Shown piece by piece: positions 1 through 16,396 of a stretch of 64,000 nucleotides of DNA. The stretch lies in assembly GCF_020085105.1 (NCBI RefSeq), contig NC_058043.1, positions 12,174,667-12,238,666 on the forward strand, in the 5' to 3' direction. Below the pieces are notes generated by a model that made no database searches, was not told the DNA's origin, and saw only the letters and a program-made list of their open reading frames with translations. Origin of the DNA: Siniperca chuatsi. Its lineage: Eukaryota > Chordata > Actinopteri > Centrarchiformes > Sinipercidae. A program made the translations under genes and the position numbers. How positions within the stretch are numbered: the first letter of the stretch is position 1; each line of letters begins with the position of its first letter.

Positions 1-16
1 TATTTTGGTATTACAG

Positions 17-1161
17 GGAACTCAGGAGCTGGGAATAACTGGGCGAAGGGCCACTACACAGAGGGAGCAGAGCTGGTGGAGCAGGTGCTTGACAGAGTGA
101 GGAACGAGAGTGAAAGCTGTGATTGCCTGCAGGGTTTCCAGCTCGTTCACTCATTGGGGGGTGGCACTGGCTCTGGAATGGGAACCCTCATCATCAACAA
201 GATCCGAGAGGAGTACCCCGACCGCATCATGAACACCTTCAGCGTCATGCCCTCCCCTAAGGTCTCTGACACGGTGGTGGAGCCCTACAACGCCACCCTG
301 TCAGTGCACCAACTCCTGGAGAACACAGACGCGACCTTCTGCATCGACAACGAGGCCCTCTACGACATCTGTTTCCGCACGCTCAAACTGATCACACCAA
401 CTTACGGGGACCTCAACCACTTGGTCTCCTTGACCATGAGCGGAGTCACGACCTCTCTGAGATTTCCCGGACAGCTCAACGCAGACCTGAGGAAGCTGGC
501 TGTCAACATGGTGCCTTTCCCTCGCCTCCACTTCTTCATGCCAGGCTTTGCCCCCCTGACGGCCCGCGGCAGCCAACAGTATCAAGCTGTGACGGTGCCT
601 GAGCTCACCCAGCAGATGTTTGACGCCCGCAACATGATGACAGCGTGCGACCCAAGGCGGGGGCGCTACCTCACCGTTGCTGGCATCTTCCGCGGCAAGA
701 TGTCCACCAAAGAGGTTGATGAACAGATGCTTGCAATCCAGCAGAAAAACAGCAAATACTTTGTGGACTGGATCCCCCACAATGTGAAGGTTGCCGTGTG
801 TGACATCCCACCCCGAGGCCTCAAAATGGCCTCCACCTTCATCGGCAATAACACGGCCATTCAGGAGATATTCCGCCGTGTGGGAGAGCAGTTCTCCCTG
901 ATGTTCAGACGGAAGGCTTTTCTCCACTGGTATACAGGGGAAGGTATGGATGAAATGGAGTTCACTGAGGCAGAGAGCAACCTCAACGACCTGGTGTCGG
1001 AGTACCAGCAGTACCAAGACGCCACTGCTGATCAAGATTCGGAAGCGGAGGACGAAGAGGAGGAGGAACCCTCATCATCAGCGACAACAAAGGTTCAGTC
1101 TCGGGTGGAAATTAAACTGGAAACAGTGACTGAAACGAGCAAAGACACTGTAGATGAGTAG
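17..1161 (+). CDS. tubb1: Beta-1 tubulin, final coding exon (5' part outside window)
   Basis: This is the last exon of a beta-tubulin, the GTP-binding subunit of microtubules. The acceptor (TTACAG) ends at 16, and the exon opens by completing a Gly codon, reading [20 protein letters not shown]. By the beta-tubulin pattern that Gly is residue 93, so the whole protein would be about 473 aa. The GTP-binding T4 loop GGGTGSGMG lies near residues 140-148, and the body is colinear with beta-tubulins up to [10 protein letters not shown] near residue 430. The Asn after the Gly (GNSGAGNN, where most beta isotypes have GQSGAGNN) and the chromosome-20-type neighbours favour TUBB1, the thrombocyte/megakaryocyte isotype, over tubb2-6. 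The C-terminal tail (about residues 431-473) is some 20 residues longer than usual and ends in a non-polyacidic stretch. I do not use GTG at 76 as a start, because the frame is open back to the splice site. No in-frame stop or frameshift is present. Confidence 0.9.
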
Positions 1162-1640
1162 AAGACAAAGGGCATACAGTGTGGTGTGTAGGTTTGACAC
1201 CTTGTTGCACGGATGTGGAGAACATATGTGGGATTGTTGGTCTGAAAAGGAACTCTTATTTTGTAGTTTAATTTATACCTATAGTATTATATAGCCTATA
1301 AGTACCTTTAGTACTTATTTGATAGGTGAAAGGTGCTGTGACATTTAAACAATAGTGCTTATTGTGTTTTATGAATTCTTCAAATGATTTGGAAGCTTGT
1401 ATGTTTGTTTTTTAAGGTTGAGTTTTTTTCTTTTATAGTAAATATCTGAAAATCATAGAAATGTTTGCATGTATATATGGGAAATTGTATGTTATGTATG
1501 CAGCTCTATATAACCCACTGCCATAAAAATGAAATTGTGATGTTAACACTGTTTGTCCATTTTTTTTTCCAGACCTACAGTAAATGTTGCATTGAGTGTT
1601 TTGTATGTAAGTTATGAGAGTAATTAAAAAACAGTAAAAA
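1162..1640 (+). other. tubb1: tubb1 3' UTR with probable poly(A) signal
   Basis: This AT-rich non-coding sequence directly follows the tubb1 stop codon. A variant poly(A) signal, ATTAAA, lies at 1623-1628, about 460 bases downstream of the stop. The exact cleavage point cannot be read from the sequence. Confidence 0.5.
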
Positions 1641-2700
1641 CCAAAGAGTGATGATTTCTAACAAATGAGAGTACATTCATTACAACACTAAAAAAAAACC
1701 CAAAATACTTTCCCTTTTCATTCAGTTTTATCAAGTTAAACTGGACGTGATGGACAGTACTCTGACAGCACTGACAGTGGTAACGTTCAAGGCTGTCACA
1801 CAGTTTCCTCCCACTGTTAAGAGTCTGGGACAAAGAGATTACACATAACTTGGCCGGAGTGTCTGCACTCTGAGATAAGCACACATGACATGGAGATTCC
1901 CCTGCACTACTGCAATTAAGTTGACTAGAAAGGGATAAAGGAGATGATACTGCATGTAACCCACAAGTGAATATATATATATATATATATATACATATTT
2001 ATGGTGACAAAAGCAGTATTGCTTTACAGAAGTTACAAGGTGGCAATGAGGTCAAGAAGCCAGCACTCACTCAGCTTTCAGTAGACCAGTGGTTCCAAAC
2101 CTTAACCTTAAAATTAAGCAGTCTATTTGCGACCCCTTGTCACAGGTTGCATATGTGTTTTGATTGTGATCAGTTCTACCAAAGTGATTTTTTCCTTGTT
2201 TCATTTAAACCATTTTTAAAAGCTAAGATTCTAAGACAGTCTGAGAAAATAAACATAGCTTTCTTTAGCAGAAACGTGTATTTTTCTGCTTTCATAGGGT
2301 CCTGCAGTTGACAGTGTTTGAAAATCATCAAGGCTGGTTTCTGTAATGTATGTCATAAAAACTATACTCTCTCCTGGCAGATGTTAATAGCTGCAAGGAG
2401 TAAAAAATAAATAGCCCACAGAGACATAATTTAGAGCAATACCGTATGTGCATAAAAATTAGACCACTGAGTTGATCCTACTGGGTCATCTCTCATTCTT
2501 CCAAGGTTGAAGAGGACAACTTTCAACCTTCACTGAGCTGAATTGTGTAACATCAAAGGTTGAATGTAGGTTACATAGCTGAACAGGACATGCTCTGCAT
2601 GCTATATGTTAAGGTGAAAAGCTATATTCATATGATTTTCTATCTTCAATTACGTCGTTCATCAACTCTCTCGTGTGTAATATATATATATATATGATGT
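1641..2700. other. tubb1-prelid3b intergenic region
   Basis: No gene is seen here. It holds (AT)n runs at 1971-1993 and 2680-2695. From about 2087 there is a stretch resembling, in a diverged form, the dispersed teleost repeat whose one end reads CAGTGGTTCC; a better copy in reverse orientation sits at about 7960-8205. The 114-aa reading frame starting at 1967 is read through the AT repeat and is not credible as a gene. Confidence 0.5.
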
Positions 2701-2732
2701 TTCATTCTGCTTTCTCAGGCGGCACTGACTAG

Positions 2733-2895
2733 CGGAAGTGCGTCACTAATACAAAACACGTGACTGCTCACGTACAGTGGGAGGGGTCTTGCTTGCGGTT
2801 GTCTTTGAACTTGGTTCACTGATTTCAGTCAGTGAAACTGTGCTTACCGGCTAATCCACTCCCCGACATCACCAGCAGCATCAACTAGTTAAACC
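2733..2895 (+). promoter_or_regulatory. prelid3b: prelid3b promoter and 5' UTR
   Basis: A GC-richer block lies immediately upstream of the prelid3b start codon. It contains an ETS-type motif CGGAAGTG at 2733-2740 and an E-box CACGTGAC at 2757-2764 (USF/CLEAR type), with no TATA box. This suits a TATA-less housekeeping promoter. The transcription start is not determined; the 5' UTR probably begins near 2800. Confidence 0.55.
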
Positions 2896-8413
<5,518 letters not shown>

Positions 8414-10480
8414 CACCTGCCTCTCTTTTCCAGCAGAGTCTGAGATAAGCTGCACGCCAGTACAACCAGCCTCCCTTTATGATGCTCTGGTGCTGTTTTG
8501 GTGCTCTGGAATTTTTGTATTATTTGAGGGTACAATTCATCCATCTCTATACTTTACTATCTACATTAGATATATTTTTAACACTAAACTGCAACATAAA
8601 GGGATTCTGTGGAGTGTTTTCAGGGGATGCTGCTTGGTAGGACCGCGGTGATGAGAGACTTGGGGAAGAAAAGTGAGTGACACGCTCAGGGTCAAGTTTA
8701 AACACCACTGTTATCTGTGTGTTTGGAAACAGGTAGCATTGGCAAAGAGGTATCAGAGGCACTGGATGAACTGAAAACACAAGAAAAGTGCCAAAGTAGA
8801 CACACAGCTTTTTGTCCAGCCTCTTAATAGCACCTTTGCCAGCTGTGTTTTCATCTGGCAAAGGACCTCAGAGTGCCAGCGAGTCTCCTGACATGAACTC
8901 TGTGTTTACAGCAACAGAGTTATAAGAAAAACAGTCATGGTGAGATGTGTAGACGTGACTGTGAGGAATACTCCTGTTGAAATATAATGGCAAAAAAACA
9001 ACGCCTTGTTGAGGCAGGATTCAAGTGCAACGCATGTCAAGGGTACATGGAAATGGTTTCGGGTGTCAGAGTAAATGGTTGGGTTAACACAGCTGTCGAC
9101 AGTGACACGTTAATGTAATATTTCACTGTCAGGTTTATTTGTGTAAGAGAGCTGTCTCCTCAACAAAGTTTTTCTTGTGGGACCTCAGTAATAACAAGAC
9201 TCTGTACCAGGCAACGTATGTAAGCCTGAATATAATCTGTATTTTGTTATTATGTGATAACTAATATTGTTATTAAGGTATTTAAGTGAAAGGAAGGGAT
9301 CAAGATACTTTCCATAGTTATATTCTTGAAGTAGAAGACCTTCTCAAATCCTGCGTTAGTATAACTAAATCGGTCTGAGGTGTGGAGAGAAAAAAAATTC
9401 AGTTACATATTGTACCTGAACTCAAACAGTTTTATCAATACACACAATGCTACTATTCCTCAGTCATAACAGTCGTCTCAGTGTTAAAGCTGAGACCTTT
9501 GCATTGATTTATATTTGTACTTTCAAAATAATATATTTTAACAAAGAAGCTGCTACACATGCTGAGGGTGCTGATAATTTGTGGTTTTTTGGTATTACTG
9601 TTTGAGAGATTAAATGTGGTTACAATTTGTATTCGAGAAGGTCTGTCTTCATATAACGAACAGCAGTGTGGCGATGGTCAAAGCTTTACTTTCTTTAATA
9701 TATATTTTTTTTACCTGTAACAGGAATATTTATTTAGAAAAAGAGTTGCGACATCGGTTGACCATTGAGAAATGTTGATATCACATGCTTAGTTAAAAAT
9801 TGTAATTTGTGCATTTTGTGCCTCTGGTAAAAAAAAAAAATGCAGAATGTGGCAATAAAAAAAATTATTTTATCCTGTTTAATAGAAGATTTTTGCGTAG
9901 AGTACTTCTTCAAATTACACCAGCTTAAAGAAAAAAAGGTTGCTGTTAAAATGGAAATCGAATGTATTCAGAAAAATAAATGTTATGATTTTGAGTTAGC
10001 ATTCAACATATGTTATACAATATTTAATGTCATGGAGTGGATATTTATCCAGATTAGTTATTTTCAAGTAGCAACATGGCCCATGTGAAAACATGCATAT
10101 GAATCTGCCAAAATAGGAGCTCGATTGCCTTTGGGAGGTTCAGTCAAGAGATGCTCACTAAATGTATGCATTCCTAAAGTCATTGTTAGCTCAAGGGTAT
10201 GAAAGCATTTTTTGCAGTGCTCCTCTGTTATTAGAGTCTGCACACACCTACAGTAGGTGTACACCAGTACAGCTGCATTCTTCTAACATTGGTCATATGA
10301 TTTTTGCTGCATGTTTGAAATGCAAGAGCCACATGCTGCCACACTGTGGCCAAATGCTAGACTTGCAATTTCATCTTAGTCATGTCATCTTAGACAAGGT
10401 AAAATCTTACCTTGACAAAAGTTTAAAGTGTAGGGCCAGAGTTAATTAAATGTTTTTAACTTGAATGGTTGAAAATAAAG
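8414..10480 (+). other. prelid3b: Probable prelid3b 3' UTR and downstream sequence
   Basis: About 2 kb of AT-rich non-coding DNA follows the prelid3b stop. AATAAA-type signals occur at 9854-9859 and 10474-10479, so the 3' UTR could be as long as about 2 kb. The reading frames in this stretch (for example 8547-8861 minus and 10162-10449 plus) have no recognisable content, and I treat them as chance. Confidence 0.4.
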
Positions 10481-13400
10481 TTATTTAAATAATTATCTGT
10501 GCCATTCCTTTTTTTATGTGTAGTATGTACACGTAGGTGACAGGAGTGGAGTGGACATGGAGTGTTAAGTGCATTTTGCCCATTGTGGTTAACTTGGTTA
10601 TGTTTTGCAATATTGTCCTGTCAAAAAGGAAATGCATGTTAAAGTGTCTTGATGAAAAGATTGCCGATTCAGTGTCTTTAGGTTGACCTAACTGAAGACC
10701 ATACAACTATAGTGTAATCAAAAAGACACTGAACCCTTGAGTCAAGTTCACTCATGTTGAATCATAAACAGTGTAAAGAAGCAGATGAGTACAATGATGT
10801 ATTTTCATCAATAAACGTTAAAGTGAAGTGTGGCTTCACCTAATGCGGACAGATGTAAAAAAGTAATATTTACATCTTGAGTAAAGAAAACATTCATAGC
10901 CAGGCAGTGTCTGGTGTAACTAACGCAAGATTACAAAATCTGTCTCAACAGAAACTGATGGAGGGATCATTCACATTGGAAAAAATAACATGCCCTCCTG
11001 AAACATTTCAGCATGAATAAATAGGTGTCTGTATTATTGTGAAATTGCTTATGTAGATGTGTGTCAGGTGACATTACTCACACTGCTAGCTAGGGTGCTC
11101 TGAAGGTCTCCTAGCCCTGATGCAGGACCGTTGGGCTGTCTGAATAAACCCTCTCGTTTCAATTCTCAAGTTCTTAGTAAATACATTAACAGAACAATGT
11201 TTACACTAAAAATAAATATCCAAACAATGGCGAGAAGCTAAATGTCTCCGTTACATAACAGGAGGGAAAAGTCCATGTCAGGCTGTTGAAAATTTGGACA
11301 AACACGACCTAATCCGATGAAAAGTGAGGGATTTTGATTAAAATAACTACAACCTATGTAAATTCCAAGATAGCGCATAATTATTCCTCGCTTACCGATT
11401 GGAGTGCTGTTCAGCGGCATTGTGTTCACTGCTGCCACCGATAGTTGGACGCAAAATTGCAACAATACCTATGTAGGAGCATGGACTGTTGCAATATAGC
11501 TTCTGACCAGAGTGGCATCACTGAGCACAGTGTTGCTAAGCAGCACTCCGGGGTCAGAGAGTGGAGCAAGTAAGACATTTTGCACCATCTTGGATGTAAC
11601 CTGGGTTGTATTGACTTTAGTGATAAGAAGACTGGTTCTTTTAAGTTTGTTTCGTTCACCCGCCACTAGCGAATCGAGTCATGAACGACTCTTTTGGTTC
11701 TGCGAGTTCACTACGTTCCACAAGCTCTCTTAGCTTTTTTTAGTCTACTAAATAAACAACTCTGTTAAATGCCACAATCATATAAACACAAGCAAAATAG
11801 CCGTCACAAACGTACCTGTGAATGTGAATGTTTCAGTCTGAATCGGCTACCCGGTCTGGCAGTTACTGCTCACTTCAGACTCAGAGACTTCCAACAACCC
11901 GACACCGAAGTCTGACTCACTCGTTCTTCGACTTAGGGGGTGTGTGTGGAACGAACAAGTTAACTTGGCTCTCATGTACAACTGCGCATGCATCATACAG
12001 AAGCAGGATTTTGGAGTCACTTCCGCTTGCGAATCGAGTTGACTCGTTCCTCTTTAAGAGTTGTTCAAAAAGAACGATTTGTTTGTGAATCTAACATCAT
12101 TAATTGACTTTAATGTAAACCAGTATAGACTGATTTTATTATCCATATGTTCAAGAAGGTTTTCCATTATGCAAGGTAGTGCAGTTTACGTTAATTTGCT
12201 ATGAATCACTGATATCTTTGTGGAGATACACAGCATGACAAATTGCAGCCCCCAATATGACTAGGGAATTAAATCATCACCAATGACACTGTCACAACAA
12301 AAAAACTGTACATTATTACATTATGAGCATCAACGAGGTTCAATTTATTGCCAGTGTGTTGTGTCTGATTGTATTTAACTATGATCATCTAATAAACTGG
12401 CAATTCAGTGTAATCATTTTGTCATGGTTTGGGGGTTTTGTCCTGTTATTTCCTGTTTTATTTTGTGAAACTCTCCCTCTTGTGTCAGTTTTGCTTCCTG
12501 TCGTTGATTGCTTTGAGTGTTTTCACCTGTGTCGTTGGTTTCACCTGTGTCTCCCTCACCTAAGTGTATTTAAGTCTGTATCCTTCCTTTGTTCTTTGTC
12601 AGTTTGTCCCAGTTGCTATGTTGCTTTTGGCTTCTCTGAGTTTGGACTTCTAGCTGCCTGTTACCTGTTTGGTACCTCCCTCCCTCCCTGCCTGTCTACC
12701 GGTCTGCCTACCTATATCTGCCAGTAAGCTCTATTAAATCACATAAATCATAGTGCTGCCTCCTCTGTCTGCATTTGGGTCCTTTCCTGTTCCCTGTTCG
12801 CCGACATTGTAACAAATTCTGTGAAAAGTTCAAATTCTCAACACTTTAGTTCTTACTAACATTGTTTTTAGTATCTACCCACACAGATTAAGACATTGAA
12901 ACAGTTGATTGTTGGGTCTACCGGAGATTTTTGTTTATTCAAACTTTGATTCCAGTTCAGCACAGTGGCTAAGACGTTTCTTGAATCTCTCTGGGTGCAG
13001 GGAATGCCAAACTACACTACAGATAAGGACAAACTGAAACTCAAGCAGGCATCTGTAGCAACAGGCCTTGTGGATGAGAGAATAAAGGTGTAGTACACTT
13101 GTTTGTAATAGGGAAACAAGTCTGCTGTCCCTCACATTTCAGATAACACAAACATACAGGTTCAAGTATGCCTAATCTAGTGCCAAAACACCAACTTTGT
13201 ACACACTTATAATGTAATGTAATTACTTGTGGTCTTACAGTGATTCTAACAGTCGTATCTCTGTTTCACTATCTGAAAATGTTTTAACAACAAGATTACT
13301 CTCATCTGCTTAACTTGTGACATAGCCACCGTTCAGGCACTGTTAGAGGTGGAAAAGTGCTCAAACATGCATAGATGTGGTGTGATATTACTGTGGATGT

Positions 13401-15430
13401 ACTTGTAGACAAATGTACAAAATCTCTTGGCATAATTTAACTGCACATTGTTATAATTATTTATATTATGGGGCAAAGCTTTGGATTTACTGCAGGAACA
13501 GAAAGAAGAGGAGGGATGAGGACGGTCGAAAGTCATGTTCACCACAAAGGCCAGCATTTCTAGGTCTGGTGTTTGAGAATAAATTCTGGTCTTGACAATA
13601 AGTATTTGGTCAAAATCTGTACCAAAAAAAAACTGTATGGTTAATCAAACGACACTTGATTAAATCCCACCAGACAATAGAAAGTAAAAAAAAAAAAAAC
13701 TCTCAAAGTTAGTCAGTTGACCTAACAATGTAAGTATCGGTGGTAAAGTTTTTAGTTTTTTTATTACATTTTCTTCATGATCTACAATGTGGGGAAAAAG
13801 TTGGCTTCAGATATTTTGTGAACTTATCTTCATTTCAGATAACGCACAAAATGAATCCAAAAGGTTGAATTGAGTTGTCACTGAGGAGGCAGACTCTGAA
13901 TGCACCTCAAACACCTCCCCGCCTCATACAGTAAGTGTTGAGGAAAGGGTGTGTGTGTGTAAATACATGCTTGCGTAGCTATAAGGAGGCTAAACGTGGA
14001 CCACCATCTGTCCACCAGAATCTGACGAGTCTGTCTTGTTTCATTCAGGTACAGGAGCTCCAGGCCTGTAATTATGTCATTGTCCTGGTCTACAACCACA
14101 GCAGTCGGTGCCTTTCCACAACTGGGGTGTTGACAGGATTGGACTTCCCAAGCTCTGATTCCAGGCACTGCCTTGCAGTTTGCAGCAGCTGTATCAGTCT
14201 CTTCATGTGACTGTACTTTGAATCACACCATGGCCTGGGTGAATACTCAGTTCTGATGAGGTGGAGTTAATAGTGGTCATGTAACTTGTGAACACTTCAG
14301 AAGATCAGATCTCCATCCTGAACTGCTGGCATGTTTCTGCTTTCCCAAGTACAGTATTTTTAATCTACTATAAAAACTGTTCCAAAAACCACAAATCTCC
14401 TCTCCCTCTGTATGTAAACATGCACTTTCCTGATGTAGCCATGTAGGGTGCTGAAGCTTTATCATGCAGTGTTAAACAGCAGGCTGTTTAAAAGACATTG
14501 TTAGGGATTTTCTTCTGTTTTATTTCCTCATTGTTTATTTATTTATTTTTTTTATTGTTATATACTTACAAGGTTAGCCCATGTTTTGTGATGATCATCT
14601 CAGCAGTCTATACTGAAAGCTGAAAATAAATAGCCCACATGGTCTGTCAACTCTCTCAATTCATTTACTGGTCAGTTGTGAACAGTTTGTCCAGTTCAGC
14701 ATGTTTTCACAGCTAATATTGTCAAAGCACTACACTGTCATTTTGAATTCTTGACAAAAGCTATGGTGCCCTGTTTTAAAGTGTATTTTCTATAGGCTTT
14801 ACTGGTTCAGCATACTGTTTCTGTTTAGCTAGTAGTGCTGACAAATTACTGTCTTTCCACAGTAGTTACCAGTGAATATTGTAATTAGGTCTATTCAGTT
14901 CCACTAAAGTATTTTTCATAATAATCACATTAGTAATTAAGTATATTTTTAGGAATTCAGAGATTTCTTACAATTTCCTATACCTATCTACCCATGTGGT
15001 AAACATCCTGGTCCCAGTGCCCTGGGAGAAAACACTTCAAAAAACGTGCGCTTCAAATTTAGAAGAAGAAAACATGACAGAAAATTAAATACTTATTTAC
15101 ACAATACAGAGAAAATGTAGTTTGATCTAAAAACAAACTAAACTAATTCAAAACTGACAAGACACAAAAAGTGTATATATGTTATAATATAATGGATAAT
15201 TTGTTTCTACACAGAAGAACCTAATACATTTGATGTTGTAGGAAATGTTCTTTACATATAGTCTACATTGATTTCAGTTGTGATGGGTGTATTTACTCTA
15301 TATGTGTTTTTTATTTTATTGATATTTGCAGAATGTGTAGATTTCTGTGTAGTTGATTTGATCAAAGATGCTCTATAACCAACACGAACCGTCTCTGATT
15401 TGATTTCATCTTTGAGAACTGAGCCCTGTC
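10481..15430. other. prelid3b-aurka intergenic region
   Basis: No gene is recognised. It contains a solo-LTR-like element at 12420-12814 (listed separately) and a stretch at 11640-12090 rich in GAACGA/GAATCGAGT words. The rest is unremarkable AT-rich sequence. Confidence 0.5.
12420..12814 (+). mobile_element. Solo LTR (Gypsy-type), degenerate
   Basis: The element starts TGTCATGGTTT and ends TTGTAACA (TG...CA). It contains the block order seen in the two better LTRs at 32526-33477: CCTGTTTTATTTTGTG, then CACCTGTGTCTCC, then GTATTTAAGTCT (TATA-like), a C/T-rich stretch, and GGGTCCTTTCCTG near the end. The flanks CATTT and AATTC do not match, so no target duplication is visible; it may have mutated or recombined. 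There is no internal gag/pol or second LTR. Confidence 0.6.
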
Positions 15431-15440
15431 AGCGACGCTG

Positions 15441-15454
15441 CTGCCCTCTGCTGT
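15441..15454 (-). promoter_or_regulatory. CTCF-like motif upstream of aurka
   Basis: The minus-strand word ACAGCAGAGGGCAG fits 13 of 14 positions of the CTCF core consensus CCASYAGRKGGCRS. It lies 17 bp left of the aurka CRE. Motif-level evidence only. Confidence 0.4.
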
Positions 15455-15470
15455 TTTGGAGAACTTCCTC

Positions 15471-15600
15471 TGACGTCACGCTACAACCCTTCTCATTTTT
15501 GGCTTCAGCCAATGGTGAGCGAGCTCAGAGCATTCCCTCAGCCAATCGGAGCCTCTGGTGTATTTAAAGGTTTTGAACAGAGGGACGTTTGAAATCAAAC
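15471..15600 (+). promoter_or_regulatory. aurka: aurka cell-cycle promoter (CRE, 2x CCAAT, 2x CHR-like)
   Basis: A perfect CRE, TGACGTCA, is at 15471-15478. CCAAT boxes on the plus strand are at 15509-15513 and 15542-15546, 33 bp apart and so about three helical turns. CHR-like TTTGAA elements are at 15572-15577 and 15588-15593. Paired CCAAT boxes (NF-Y) upstream of a CHR, with no strong TATA box, is the known layout of G2/M genes controlled by the DREAM and MMB complexes. AURKA is such a gene in mammals. Transcription probably starts just downstream, around 15595-15650. Confidence 0.7.
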
Positions 15601-15931
15601 AGGCAATGTTCAGGGCAAGTGTTAGCCATATTTGAGGTGGAAGTCGCCCGAGTTTATGGTTTGCGTCGATTCTGCATTTACCTTTTCGCAAAGTCGAACC
15701 GGCTTTTGAACGGAGTTATACTGAGATAGCGTTGTCAGAAAATCCATCTCGCAGTAACGTTAAAGTGGATTTTTATGTAGTTGGCCACAAACGTCAGCTC
15801 TCGTCAACTGGCCGACGTAGCTACTAGCTAGCTAGCGAGGGTAACGTTAAGGTTACCTACTTGAGAGCTTGAATTCTGGATAAGTTGTCGGTCGGTGGTT
15901 GCTCTCGGTCATTGTGCAATAACACATTTAG
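15600..15931 (+). other. aurka: aurka non-coding first exon (5' UTR), approximate start
   Basis: This lies between the promoter block and a consensus donor G|GTAAGT, with the exon ending at 15931. No ATG here opens the aurka frame; the coding start lies in the next exon (from 16394). The left boundary is inferred from promoter position, not seen. Confidence 0.5.
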
Positions 15932-16396
15932 GTAAGTTACGTTATCTTAGCGTTACTTACTTACAATAGTGATGTGTTGGTTTGCTGTGGTTCCCAAAAA
16001 GCTAACGTTAGCTCTGAACTTAACGTTCACGGTTATAAACGTTACGCACGGTAACGTTAGCCACGCGACGGAGCTCTTTTAATCGTCTTTTAAGGGTGGC
16101 AGCGTGTAGTTTGTAGATTTCTTATTCAGTTTCTTTATTAATATGTTATTAAAATACAAGGGGACATCAATGATACGTTACGCTATTGTGGTGCTAATGT
16201 TCATTTTAACATTAAGACAATGTAAAGTTAAATAATAACCATAGATAATTAATCTAGAGTGGCTAAAACGGCTTAGTAAGTTATATCTTTGTTTATTATT
16301 ACTTTTTTTTGGTTAGTTCTAACCCTATATTAACTGATCCTGACTTGTTTGATTAAGAATTGAAGAAACCATATCCACTTTCCCCTTTCTCAGAAT

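Noticed and set aside
301-1035. 244-aa minus-strand frame opposite tubb1
   Set aside because: It is a shadow frame antisense to a highly conserved tubulin exon. The translation has no family features, and codon constraint belongs to the plus strand.
1162-2890. Search for the small ATP synthase epsilon gene (atp5f1e), a TUBB1/PRELID3B neighbour in human
   Set aside because: No sequence encoding an MVAYWRQAGLSYIRYS-like start was seen on either strand between tubb1 and prelid3b.
12323-12727. 134-aa Leu/Phe/Cys-rich frame
   Set aside because: It lies within the solo LTR at 12420-12814. The low-complexity Cys/Leu/Ser composition comes from the C/T-rich LTR, not from a membrane protein.
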